Part shown: in pieces, positions 1 to 11,797 of the stretch
Layout of the letters: the number at the start of each line of letters is the position of its first letter
Position numbering within the stretch: the first letter of the stretch is position 1
Source: Impatiens glandulifera
Taxonomy: Eukaryota; Streptophyta; Magnoliopsida; Ericales; Balsaminaceae
Assembly: GCF_907164915.1 (NCBI RefSeq)
Contig: NC_061863.1
Coordinates: 10,975,882 to 11,039,881 of the forward strand
DNA: 64,000 bases
Reading direction: 5' to 3'
Position numbers and translations under genes: made by a program
The notes under the pieces: model-generated
What the model was told of the DNA's origin: nothing
Databases searched by the model: none
What the model saw: the letters and a program-made list of their open reading frames with translations, nothing else

Positions 1-386
1 AATGATTGATGATAAATCAAATGAAAAGATCTGAATTTTAAGCATTCCATTTTGACTAAGAGCTAAGTAAGCTTATTAGATAAAATGTGAAACTATTGTC
101 GGAAAAGTACTTAAAGACTATTTTACCCTTATAATAATGTAAGTTTTAATTTGCAGGGTTAAGTTGTCTTTTAAATACTCATACTAGAATTAGACTAAAT
201 TAAATGATTAAGTAACATTTATCAAAAAAAAGAATCCATGTAGCAGTTATCAATGAACTTGATTAAAATAAACACTTAAAAAATCATTTAGATTAAGTTA
301 TAACTGGGTTATCAAACATTGCCTAAACATTTTTTTCTAATACTTTATTGTTTGTTACTAATTCTTAGCAATTTGAAATTGATTAG

Positions 387-3079
387 GTGTAGATACTGGG
401 GATACCATTCGCGTTCCAAAAGCTGGTAATCCTGGACGAGGAGGTCAGGCTAGCAGCTTATTCATTAAGATAAAGGCATTACCCCTTCTACCTAACTTTC
501 TTGGACTCTTAATTGCAGTTGTTGTATGATATTGTTTTTGCTGTTACAACAAATTCTACCATTGAAGTTATCTGAAAACTCACTGTAGAACCATTTTCTG
601 TTTAACAGTAAAATTTTTACACTGGCTCATGTTTAAACCTCACCCTTATTTTAGTTTTTGATCTTTTTGGTCGTTTTGGCATTCAGGTTGCCGAAGATTC
701 TACTTTTACTAGAGATGGCGCAGATTTATATGTTGACACAACTATTAGCTTTACACAAGTGAGTTGTTGTTCTATTTGTCTTTTCTTGCCAGTAATCTAA
801 TTTAAATGCTTATTGAAGGTTTAAATATTTTCTAAGTTTTGATACTGTGTCTCTTTTCTACCTTCTTCTATATCTGTATATCAAACTAAGGTAAAAAGAG
901 AAAAAAAAAATGGAGGATAAGAGCAATATATGCAACTAATATACTTCCAACATGAACATATGCTCATTTCCTCTATTTTTTATGCTAATAGTTATGAGTT
1001 TTATGACCTAGCAATTAAATGAGAGTATGTAAGTCGTCTGTATGTGACTGACTGATCAAATATCTATTTGGAAATTGGAACCCCTAAACTTGTCAAAATA
1101 TCCCAAATGACAGCCTATATTTGTGAAATGTCCCAATGAATCTCAATGAAGAACTTAGCACCATTTGTTACTATGTTCACTGAAAATAACTAATGTCAGA
1201 AAAATGATTGATTTGGGATATTTTCAAATACATGCTCTTATTTGGGACTTGTCATGGTAGAGGATCTGATTTGGAGCATATTGATAAGTTCAAGGTGCTA
1301 GGCCTTTTTTTAGTTTTGCGAAGATTCCATAGTCAGCCTAAGTTCACAAGAACGTTAAGCAAACACAGAAAAAGTTGATTTACCGCATAAACTAATGTTT
1401 CCATCTTCTTAACAGGCAATTCTTGGTGGGAAGGTTGATGTACCCACTCTTAATGGGAAGGAACAAATCAAGGTATGTTATAAGAGTATTTGAAAACTAG
1501 TTTTGTCATAATCACGACCTCGCAAAATGCAAAAATTAAAATGAAATTGATATTTTTTTTGGTACATGATATCTTTTGCGTCATAATACTGATTATAGTG
1601 TGACTTTTCTTTTGTTTCATTTCGTATACAAATTATAATTTAATTGTTTATTTCATTTGGTATAGAATTTTTTTTTATCTAGATCATGATCCAAATTATT
1701 TTATACCCAGATTATTTTTTAGATCATTGTGTTTTTCGGGAAACATAACAAATGACGAATCTTCCGCATCACGATCCACTTGAAAAATGTGTGTACCAAA
1801 TAGCGCTTTGTAATCTCATTGTTGAAATGATCTCTCTTGGTTTCACAGAGTCATTAGATTGCATTCCATAATAACCAAAATGTTGGTTTCTCGTGGTTGG
1901 TGATTTTCATTTTTTTTAATCTTTGCACTTATGTCTCTTATAGATACCTAAGGGAGTTCAGCATGATCAACTTGTATCTCTAAGAGGCAAAGGTATGAAT
2001 TCCCACTGAAATTTACTCAACATTGATTGAACCGCATACATGTATCTTTAGACACACTTTTCTCGTAAAAATAATTCATGGCAGGTTTGCCCAGAAGTGG
2101 TTATTTTGTAAACCGTGGTGATCAGTATGTACGCTTTCGCATAAAATTCCCCAGGTGATCCCCTGAATTTCATTTGCTCTCTTCTAGAAACCAATCTATG
2201 TTCTGTGTATTATAGGACTAGCTTAAAAGATAGCAAGGACGGCAGATGGATATTGGTCAGATTGCATTGCTCTCACTTTGTTCATGCTCAATCTTATTGT
2301 ATGCAGTGCTGTAAATGACCGCCAACGCATCATCCTAGAAGAATTTGCAAAAGAGGAGATTGTTCAGGAAAGTGACATGTCTTTGACGGAACAATGGTAA
2401 GGATTCTATTTTGATTTGGCAACTCCTTTGTTCTTGCATATTTAAATCTGTCATCCATTTTAGATCTTGGATTATCTTTTTAGGCATCTTAATTTGGACC
2501 TATTTGTAAACTTGTATTTGATCACAATCTCTCACACTTGGCCCATTTGGAAACACTTTTTTGAGCTGGGCCTGAGCTTTGATGAGGTAATGTTCTGGAT
2601 CGTAACTTAATTAGACATATATTCATAAATTCGTTCGATGTTTTCTCGTCCAAACTCAAACCAAAACCTAGACTCAGATCCAGCTCCAGAAAGTGTTTCC
2701 AAATGGTTATACGAAAATTGCCCAAGTTAAAATTGAAAGTCATTTAGATTCAGTGTTATTTAGCATCTATGTGATTGTTTCTTTATCTCTTTAGAGTTTA
2801 TTGGATTCTTTGTAGCTCGAAACAAGGCTTTAGCATAATGGAAATGGTTTGATTATTGTCTACACAAGTTCTCGTTTTCTCTATTACTTGGAACTCTGTA
2901 TATTAAAAACTTTCCGAATATCATTATCAATGTGAAAATGGATTAACAGGATTCATCAGCAGCTATCTACTGGTTGAACTTACAGGTGGCAGAATATTAA
3001 CGACCATCTTGCAAATCCAACGGTCAAGTTCGCTGTTTTAATCCTGACAATTTTCTTTGTCATGAAAATCATTGTATGA
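387..3079 (+). CDS. ATJ1: Mitochondrial-type DnaJ (Hsp40) co-chaperone, 3' part of gene
   Basis: This is the C-terminal substrate-binding half of a bacterial-type DnaJ, which presents unfolded clients to mitochondrial Hsp70. The gene enters from the left, and bases 1-386 are intron. Exons are 387-475, 687-758, 1416-1472, 1944-1992, 2085-2154, 2307-2396 and 2986-3079, giving about 173 residues in one continuous frame. Typical DnaJ C-terminal motifs are visible: GDTIRVPKAG, RDGADLYVDTTISFTQAILG, VPTLNGKEQIKIPKG, GDQYVRFRIKFP and RQRIILEEFAKEE. The J-domain and zinc fingers lie outside the window. The last exon encodes a hydrophobic tail, VKFAVLILTIFFVMKIIV. A competing acceptor at 2949/2950 would instead end the protein with WIHQQLSTG and a stop at 2975-2977. 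The intron after 475 has a GC donor. As I recall, the short tail resembles Arabidopsis ATJ1, which is why I prefer it over GFA2. The DnaJ family call is firm, but which orthologue it is remains less sure. Confidence 0.85.
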
Positions 3080-4167
3080 TGATGAGAGGCCAGTTTTGTT
3101 TGCTGGTGAAACCAAATCGGTGGTAATAAATAGTCGATAAACAATGCTGGATTATAGCAGGCCGAGACCACTCAAGGAAGGAGATACGAGAGTTCTCTAA
3201 ATCATCAAAGGTTTTTGCTTCTCCTTTGCCTTTTTTATTGTTTGTATCGGTCTACAGAAATTATAACCATTTTGTTTTCTATAAACTGAAATCAATTGAT
3301 TGATGTATACGAGTTTCCCTTGCGATAAAAAGGGTGAGGGACCATGTTATTTATAAACGGAAGAGTTTAGTTTTAAGTTGAATGGCTTATTGGCCTATCA
3401 TACAAGAGTTTTATATCAAAGTAAACTTGTTACCTATTTGATGTCATTGGAATAATGCATGATTGAAGAAATCTGTCTAATGGATTGGATGAAGATTGTA
3501 CTTCATTTAGTACTATTTCCTAGTTTTTTTTTAAAAATTTTTATTTGGTTAAATTATTAATGAGAAATAATTGGGCAAATGGAATAACGTGGCGTAGTTT
3601 GATTCGTTGAAAAAATAATAATTTTTTTCTTTTTTCCTCTCATTTTACCTTTTATCTTTTTTTCGTCAGTGATATGATGATATTACGTTAAATTTATAAA
3701 AGTAAAGTACAATTATTTTGATTGATGAATTAATTGGATAAATGGTTAAAGAAAAATAAGATGTGATTGATGAGTTAATTGGATAAATGGTTGAAGAAAA
3801 ATAAGATGTGATTTTGTATTCTTTTAGTCATTAATATTGATGTTAAATATGGATGATGAGTTGCTTGCTTTAGATTTCTTTAGTTGAGGAGCATGTAAAT
3901 TTATCATTTTTATTAAGTTCAAATTATATTTATATATGTTATAATTTAAATCATTATATTGGATTGGGTAATCTAGTTTTAACTATTTGTTTCTCATTGC
4001 TTAATAGGTTTATTTGTTAATTAATGTTTAATATATTTAATTCATTTTTTTATAAATCAGTTAATTAAAAAAAATCATAGTTATATTTTAAATTTGTATT
4101 AATTATTTTTGTTATAATTATTTTTATTTATTTATAATAGTATTTTCTCTGCCTAATAGTAATTTTA

Positions 4168-4208
<41 letters not shown>

Positions 4209-4854
4209 AAAACTAACATTTAATTTGTTAATAGAATTAATGAATTATGTTTTTAATTTAAAATATTATAATTGACTCAATAAAAATGAATCCTTATTGA
4301 AGAAAGTAAAAAAAGAAGAATAATATTGATCAAGAAAATTTTGTTTGAGAAAAATAATATATATTTTCGTTTAGATAAGTTGAAGAATCTTAATCCAATT
4401 TGAATTTGATTCCATCCGAATTCCAAGTAAGATTGAACTGTGGTATACTAAAATTGGTACACACTCACTTGATTAGGATAATTTTAAATGTTTTAATAGT
4501 TAAGTTTTTATAGTTCATATTAAAGATCAAGTTGTTATAGAACTTTATATTTATTAAAATTATTATTTATTATGAGGTGTTGTATAATTTATTATGCATT
4601 TCAATATTTTCTATTATAAATCGGTAAATTTAACTATTATTTCTTTTAATAAAAGTTAATAAGTTTAATACACACATCAGTTTAACTCTTATATTTTTTT
4701 TAATTCTTGTCATCGTCATTTTGATTATTATCATTATTTTTGTAATAGTCTATATTAAGAAATTAAATCAATTACATTCCAAAATTTTGTTAATCGGGAT
4801 AGAGAACTTATTTGAAACTATAAGTAATATATTTTTCTCTTATATATATATATA

Positions 4855-5133
4855 TATATTTATATATAATGATGCTTAATTTTTAAAATTTCTAAATTTC
4901 CGGATCGAGAACTGTGGTTAATTTTGATATATATGTGAGAGTAAATGGATATTTGGGTCGGATTGTGGGTTGATCCGCCCATAAACTTAAAACGGTTAAA
5001 AATAAAATTAAAAATGATATAACAAATACAACCCTTTAACCAACTAGGCTAATAACACTTTATATTTTAAATTCAACACCAAATTTGATGAACGCGAGAC
5101 ATTTTAACAATATAAGTTCAACTTTTTAACTAA

Positions 5134-5190
<57 letters not shown>

Positions 5191-5378
5191 TGATGCTTAA
5201 TTTTTAAAGTGTCCGGATTGTCGGGTCGAGAGCTGTGGTTAATTTGGATATATATGTGAGTATAAATGGATACTTGAGTCGGATTGTGGGTTGACCCGCC
5301 CATAAACATTTTTACCGTAATATTTTTTTCACGATTTTTTATATTATTACTCGTGGAAATGCACGGTTTACATGCTAG
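4855..5378. repeat. Dispersed repeat, two local copies, with a possible Helitron 3' end
   Basis: Bases 4862-4985 and 5184-5309 are diverged copies of one sequence. They share the segments GAGCTGTGGTTAATTTGGAT (with small changes) and GGATTGTGGGTTGA(T/C)CCGCCC. A third, truncated copy is at 42546-42635, and the lead-in AACGCGAGACATT...ATAAGTTCAAC occurs near 5090 and again near 42480. The second copy runs into a hairpin (CGTG-gaaatg-CACG at 5352-5365), followed nine bases later by CTAG at 5375-5378 and then a T. That layout fits a Helitron 3' terminus. I could not locate a matching 5' TC end. Confidence 0.5.
5138..5185. repeat. (AT)n microsatellite
   Basis: About 24 uninterrupted AT dinucleotides lie between the two copies of the dispersed repeat. 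Shorter TA runs occur at about 4177-4204 and 4838-4865. Confidence 0.9.
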
Positions 5379-5889
5379 TTTAAAGTAATGTCGGTTTACT
5401 TTACACACTATTATCACTATTATTGACATTTTAATCCCTTAATGCGACCTCTCTTACTCCCAATTCAACAAACTAACCATCAATCATAATTTATCTCTCA
5501 TATCGTGACCTTACATACTTCTTATCTCTCTATCAAAATAACCATCAATCTCAATTGACCCACAAAATAAGTTTTCTACATGTGAAGAATGACATTATAT
5601 CTTGCCTATATCTTTGCCTCACTAACTAATTTGAAATAAGAGACGTATCATATGCTTCTTTCATTAAAAAAAAAACAAATTTCTTCAATTAATCAAATCA
5701 ATTACACACAAAATTTTGTTAGTCTAGGGAACTTACTTGAAGTTGTAAGATTTTGTTCTTATTTTAAAAAAGGCTAGGTTACTTTACACACTATTACCCG
5801 ACATTTATTCCTTTACTACGACCTCTTTTACCCCAATTCGACAAATCAACCACCACTCACAATTCATCTCTTATATTGTGACCTCACAC

Positions 5890-6045
5890 ACCTCTTATTT
5901 AAGGATGACAATTTAAAACCGAGCCGAATTGCCCTGTTTCGAGTTGTTTTCCTCAAAACCAAACGGGGATGGGGCGGAGATGGTATTTGTGTCCCCCGAC
6001 CTGTTCCACCCCGATTTCACCTCGATTCTGCGCCGAATATTATAA
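5890..6045. repeat. GC-rich patch, possible non-autonomous element
   Basis: This is an unusually GC-rich segment in AT-rich surroundings. It contains runs such as CGGGGATGGGGCGGAGATGG, followed by a C-rich stretch of the opposite sense. A related segment (GGCGGGTCGGGATGAG and so on) lies at about 28095-28190, in the first intron of the DAHP synthase gene. Sequences of this style are common plant repeats, but I cannot assign a family. Confidence 0.3.
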
Positions 6046-7154
6046 ATACAATTAAATATATAAAATAACCAAATAAGTTTTATAATTTTATTTTCACTTT
6101 AATTTCATATTGTTCCAAAATCAATATCTTAGTATTCTTATTATGTATATATGAGTTTTCACTACATGTAATTGGATTTTTTTTCCCCTTATTTTGCTTA
6201 TTATATATTGATTAAAATCTTAATGATATAGAATTTTTTTTTATAGAATAAATTTTATATTAATTAAATCTAAAAATGATATTAAGTATATCATCCATAA
6301 AATATATTGAACATCTTTTATTGTATACTTGGTGTTTGATCTTGTTTTATTTTATTTTTTTCTAGTAAATATTTTTTCAACTTATTTGAAAAAGAAAATT
6401 TTGAATTTTGAACGGTTTAATTATTAAAATATTTTTTTATTTAAAATTTAATAAAATAAAGTTTTAAGATTTTAGTGAATGAAATCATAAGAGGTGTAAT
6501 TTGATAATTATAGTTATGAAGATATAATAGAGAGACTATATTAAAAAATGATAAATATTCAAACAAAGATTCATCCATATTTACAATTGTTAGAAAGTTT
6601 GGATTGATGCGCCTTATATTACATTTTTACAATATTTGAGTTATCATCAAAATTATTTTTTGATGGACTATCTGTTTGGAAAGAAATTGTCGAATTTTCA
6701 ATAATCATAGTCTTCCGACGCGTATCATTTGTAATGCTATTATTTTGACGTTTTCTGAATTTTGTTCTGAAAACCGGTAGAATCCGTCGGTGAGTTAATT
6801 ATTGTCTCGTGTATTTACAAGCTCGATAACCTATTAATTAACATTTTTTTATGTCATGATTTGTCGTTGTGATTAAACGAATTGCATCATTTTTAATATA
6901 AATATACGTTCTCACAAAATAAATATAAAAAAAAAGTTAAAATCAAACAAATTAATCTAAAATCATAAAAAAAAAATTCAATAATCAAACAAGCTCTAAA
7001 TTGAAAAACCTTTACAATCACATTCATTTCATATTCAAATTTTAATTTACAAAACAAAAAAACAAATAGAATAAATAATTTCTCAAAAAAAGAATTCATT
7101 TATCCTATTAACATCACACAACAACAAAACCTAATAATCTCTCAAGTCTTTCAC

Positions 7155-8069
7155 TCAGTTAACAGCCACGCCACTCCGCCACTCATTCCGGTACGGCAGC
7201 GCCACCAATGCATACGGCGGCGCTAGAATTCTCTTCACATCCGCCGGCGCCGCCATCATCTTCTCCACCTCCATTTTCAATTCCTTCACCTTCTCCCAAA
7301 ACTCATCATTTCTCTTCCTATTTACAAACATCTTAATCAATTTCTCTTTACATTCTTCCATTCTCTTCAAATACCCAAATATCTCTCTAGCCTCGCCGGA
7401 ATCCATTTCATCAATTCTCTCTCTACACTTACAAATTCTCACCAGAATTTGTCGTTGAGTAAACCCATAATCCTCAACAACCAAATTCATTATCTCGTTT
7501 ACTAAATTCCTTCCATTAATAAAAACATCATCTGGGCAATTACAAATTTCTTCAACCAACTTAACAAATTCTTCAATTTCAACTAAATCCTTTTCAAATA
7601 ATCTAGAAACAGATAAATTAGTTTCAAGAAAACCAGCATACCATCTAACCCAAGAAGACAAATTCCACGATTCCGCATCCCTACCATCGCGAAACTTCGA
7701 TAAATTAAGGAAATTTCTACCCCCAGCTGAAGGGTAAACAGAGAGTTGTTCTTTTAAGATTGAGGAACCTTTTGAGAAGATGTAATGGAGGAGGGTTAAA
7801 CATTTGAGAGCCACACGCGCGTCGCGCGTGGAATGGAGACGGTCCATTATTGCTGATATACAGGCTCGGGCTGATTGACGGGATTCTTCTCCGATTGTTA
7901 AGACGGCGGAGATATAGTGGTCCGGCGCCGGAGATTGGCCGTGGGCGGTGGCTTTAATGACTGTGGTGTGCACGGAAGATGTGGCGCGTCGGAATGAAAG
8001 GATTGCTTTGAGAAGTGAGGCTTTGTCTTTGAGGATTCCGGCGAGAGGTTTTCTTTGTCGGCGGCCCAT
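7155..8069 (-). CDS. ANTH-domain putative clathrin assembly protein
   Basis: This intact, intronless 304-residue frame encodes a small AP180/CALM-type adaptor. Such proteins bind phosphoinositides and clathrin at the plasma membrane or trans-Golgi and help select SNARE cargo. The ANTH fold covers about residues 25-165. The PIP2-binding region reads VIKATAHGQSPAPDHY (K39, H51, Y52), so the K-x(n)-HY pattern is kept, but the basic residues usual in front of HY are replaced by an acidic one. The hallmarks RDARVALKCLTLLHYI and WVRWYAGFLE follow. The protein ends soon after the helical domain and lacks the long C-terminal tail with NPF/DPF clathrin or adaptor motifs found in larger members, which fits the short plant subgroup of PICALM-like proteins. 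It starts at the first ATG after an untranslated TA- and CT-rich leader. It is convergent with the DnaJ gene, 4 kb away. Confidence 0.93.
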   Translation of the reverse strand: MGRRQRKPLAGILKDKASLLKAILSFRRATSSVHTTVIKATAHGQSPAPDHYISAVLTIGEESRQSARACISAIMDRLHSTRDARVALKCLTLLHYIFSKGSSILKEQLSVYPSAGGRNFLNLSKFRDGRDAESWNLSSWVRWYAGFLETNLSVSRLFEKDLVEIEEFVKLVEEICNCPDDVFINGRNLVNEIMNLVVEDYGFTQRQILVRICKCRERIDEMDSGEAREIFGYLKRMEECKEKLIKMFVNRKRNDEFWEKVKELKMEVEKMMAAPADVKRILAPPYALVALPYRNEWRSGVAVN

Positions 8070-8339
8070 ATCTGATCGGAATTATTGTCGGAATTTGTTA
8101 ATTTCTTCTCTCTCTATAAATATAAATATATAAATATATATATATATTAAGCGCGTAGGGCTTGTTTGATATACGTGAAAAAGCGTGGTCGAACGTTGAA
8201 GAAGGTTTCGCTAATATAAAACTTAGCCATCTTTCTTTTACTATTATTATTATTAAGACTGTCTTAATTTTCTTAATTTGACATTTTCTTCTTAATTAAG
8301 ATATATATATATAGAAGAAGATTAATGATAGAGAGAAAA

Positions 8340-8477
8340 AAAAAATGACAAGTCGAGGAAAATGAGGTGTGATTTCCTGAGTGGTTTAAAAATTTTAATA
8401 GAAGAGAGAATTTTCAGATTTTTAAACCACTGAGAAAAAATGACACATCATTTTTCTAAACTTTCTTGTCATTTTTT
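8340..8477. mobile_element. Foldback MITE-like element
   Basis: A 138-bp imperfect palindrome. The outer ends are AAAAAATGACAAG and its complement CTTGTCATTTTTT. Inner arms share GTGGTTTAAAAAT and its complement ATTTTTAAACCAC around a roughly 20-nt loop at about 8395-8415. It lies about 270 bp upstream of the ANTH gene start. I cannot define a clear target duplication. Confidence 0.6.
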
Positions 8478-10295
8478 CCCGCTTCATATCGAAGAATATA
8501 TAATTGCTATTAATTTTTAAAATATATATATAGTATGTTTTTATTTATTTAATTGTATTATTCTATACCATATGAGGCTAAAATATTAAATTTTGTGAAG
8601 TATAGGAAATATAAGATATTTTCTTTAGGTGGCAATTGCTATGCATGAATTGTATTACCTAATAACCAGTCTAGGACTAATCAAAGTTTACCTAGTAATA
8701 ATCTTCAAATGAAATCATATTTATTTATTTATAATTGTTTGCTTAGTCTTAGTCCTCTTTTATTCATTTGAAATTGACTTCAAAATTTCATTTTATGCTA
8801 TGAATAAGAAGTTGACTTACAACATGCTTATTTAAAAATAATAATTTCAATGTCAACTATAAGTAATTTTAATATAACATGTAATATGATTAAATCAAGT
8901 TGAGAGACCAGTTGAAGAGTCACATTAATTGCCATTTTTAATAGAAATTCAGGCATCAAATCCCATAGAAAAACAATATATGAAAGAAAGAGTAGACAAA
9001 TTATTTTGTTTTTATTTTAAGATGTAAAGGTGTTGAGTTTTTGATGTTTTAATATAAATAAAACATATATGTTGCAACCTTTAAAAAAAAAATTAAGATA
9101 TTTTTATAATTTTATTAATTTGATCATTCAAATTGTCTAATCGATTATACTTAAAAATATAATGTACGAAGAGATTATACATATATAAAAACATAACTTT
9201 TATATATGTACATTGATTTATAAAATTAATTTATTATTATATTAAAATTAATTTATAAATATTGTCAAATGAATGAATTATAAGGTCAAGTATTAAAAAA
9301 ATGATGAAACTCATCTAATATATAATACATCAAATTCGAATTATAAAAAGTTGGATGTAAGGTGAGATAATATAATTAAATATAAATTTATTAAAAAAAA
9401 TTGATTCAATTGTTCTTTTAAAAAAATTTATATTAGTGTAGTATCAAGTTTTATAACTAAAACAGTAAATAATAGAAGAATATTCTCAGTTTCTTGGTGT
9501 TTTAGGTTTAAGTCTATCAAGCGTAAATTATGTACTTAATCTAAATGATTAAGTGTATTTATAAATTATTTGTTTAATCTGATTAAGTGTATTTTTAAGG
9601 TATTTGTTTAATCCACGAAAGCTAGTCTATTTGGGAGGACCGGAATCCAACATTAATACAAAAAAAAAATGTATATATAAATAAAAAAATAAAAAGGAAA
9701 AAAGCCGAAGTGTGTGGGCCTAAAGAGTGCTTAGTTGACATATATATATATATATTATATCCGTTGAATATGTCCGTTAAAAAAGAGACAAATTGGTTTC
9801 ATTTTCTAAAAAGACGTGTCGAGAAGTGTGCTAATTTTCTAAATCCAATAAACGGCACCTTCCTCATAGACTTTAGGATTTTAAGGTCTTCATCTTTGTG
9901 GAATTAAAATAATTTTGGGAAATTGTAATGCATTATTAAATATATTTTAGAGATTAATCTTGCTTAATATTATCAAAACTTTACTAATTTAGGTATTAAT
10001 TTTTTTATCTTCCCATTTTGTTGCCTCTTAATACTAAGAATTGGTTTGATTTGGGTTTTTGTAATATTTTTATTTAAAATTTAACTATTTTATTATATAT
10101 TATATATTATTTTAACTATTTAATATTTAATTTATCAATTAAACTATTAAAATACATTTATTTGATTTTATAAAATTTATATACAAATAAAATATTATAA
10201 TACAACCAATTAAAAATTCTAAGTAAATTGTTTTTATTCTTTATGTATTTTATCTCAAACACAACATTTTTTTATTTTTTTATTAAATAAAAAAT
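8478..10295. other. Intergenic, AT-rich, nothing recognised
   Basis: No gene, RNA or element end is recognisable between the foldback element and the left end of the MULE. A 65-codon frame at about 9710-9907 has no family resemblance. Confidence 0.5.
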
Positions 10296-11306
10296 GGCTT
10301 AAATACCATTTGAGGCTCGAACTTGAGACGATTTGATCATATGGGTCTTGAACTTTCAAATGATCCATATGGGGCTCAAACTTTCACATATTTAACCATT
10401 TGAGGCTTCGTTTCAAACGGACATAACGTCTGTCAATATTTTACAGCGTGTTTTTTTTTAACATGCCACATAAATCATTAATTTCCACTTATTAAAATAA
10501 ATAAAATAAAAAACCCTTAAATTAAAAAACTCAGTATCGTTTTCTCTCACTTATCATCTTCGTCATCTAGATTTTCTTCGTCTCATCAATGTTGCTGCAT
10601 CTAGCCTTGGCCGGAGTTCATCGAAGCTTGGGCGTTGTTCATCGAAGCCTTGGTCGGAGTCCATTTTGACTAATTGACCGACCGATTGACTAACTGAAAG
10701 GTATGTTTTTTTATTAAGGTTGAGATCAACTATAAGCCGTTATTTTTTCATTGTTATTAGCCTACCCTAATAAAGATGACAACTGTTAAAATTTACGAAC
10801 AAGTGATTAATATTAATGTATGACTTCCTTTTTTTTACGCACACATATATAATATAAGACATAACTTCTTTATTGGGTATTCTCTAGGACCGAATATTGT
10901 TGATCCAATTCTCACATTGATGCTGCCCATTTTAATTATCCACGTGATCAATTACCAGTTTCAATAGGTCTAACTTTCACTGTTTGTATTTTCCATGAAT
11001 TGATTACTTATTTTTATCTTATGTCCTCTTATTAATTTTGATAATCACAATAATAATTTGTGGTAAAGGAATGCGAAATGCCGATGTTTCGGGGAAAAGA
11101 CTCAAATAGTGGTAAAACAATCTTTAGTCTTGAGAAACTGTCTCAAAATCCAGAACGGTATACAATTCTAATTTTTATTTACATTATTAAAATGTACATT
11201 TTAGTTGTTTCATAATTGTTTTTTTGTAATCTTGTTCGATTTTATCATTATGGTAAAGAACATCTCATGCCAATAAGAGATTTAGATAGATTTTGCTTGT
11301 GGGATA

Positions 11307-11610
11307 CAGGGCCGGCCCTGAGAATTTGGGGCCCAATGCAAATTAAAATTTTGGGGCCCTAAAATAGTATAAAAAAATTTAAAATTTTAATAATATAAAA
11401 TTATATATAAATGATTAATATAATAAGAGATTAAAAAGGATATAAAAAAGTTATTTATATATATTGTATAATATATATTTAATATTAAAGGAGAAAAAAG
11501 GAAGAAAAAAAATTAATCACACAATACAATAAAATATTAAAAAATGGGGCCCTATAAAAGTGGGGGCCTTATGCAACTACATAGGTTGCCTTACCTTAGG
11601 GCCGACCTTG
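11307..11610. mobile_element. hAT-type MITE nested in the MULE
   Basis: This 304-bp non-autonomous element has termini CAGGGCCGGCCCTGA and, reading inward from the right, CAAGGTCGGCCCTAA. It is flanked by an 8-bp target duplication, GTGGGATA (11299-11306) and GTGGGATG (11611-11618), with one mismatch. Eight-base duplications and CAGGG-type ends are diagnostic of hAT. The inside is AT-rich and non-coding. It splits the MULE coding region, so the MULE was in place first. Confidence 0.88.
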
Positions 11611-11797
11611 GTGGGATGTTATGAATTTTGTAATTTCATTGGGATATAAAAGAAAAGACCAATTGCGGTTATGGTATCGTCCACCAAAAAAGTATTTATT
11701 GCCATTTATCAATGATAAAGATTTGGTAGATATCTTAAAAATATTATAGACATCTCTTGAGATTGATATTCATCTTGAGGTAAGAGATGATCATCTA

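Larger units (their letters stand above)
3080..7154. other. Intergenic, AT-rich, with decayed repeats
   Basis: I find no gene between the DnaJ stop and the ANTH gene. The stretch holds the DnaJ 3' UTR (to about 3.3 kb), a tandem copy of a 47-bp unit (about 3715-3808, one side carrying small substitutions), TA microsatellites, two copies of a dispersed repeat, a possible Helitron end, and diverged units of the pyrimidine-rich repeat that forms the array at 17.6-19.3 kb. The short open frames here are low-complexity and look random. Confidence 0.6.

Noticed and set aside
2980..3171. Minus-strand 63-codon frame
   Set aside because: It is antisense to the last DnaJ exon and its 3' UTR.
7948..8133. 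Plus-strand 61-codon frame
   Set aside because: It is antisense to the start of the ANTH gene and has no family resemblance.
9710..9907. 65-codon frame upstream of the MULE
   Set aside because: It shows no domain, no splice context and no resemblance. It is most likely chance.
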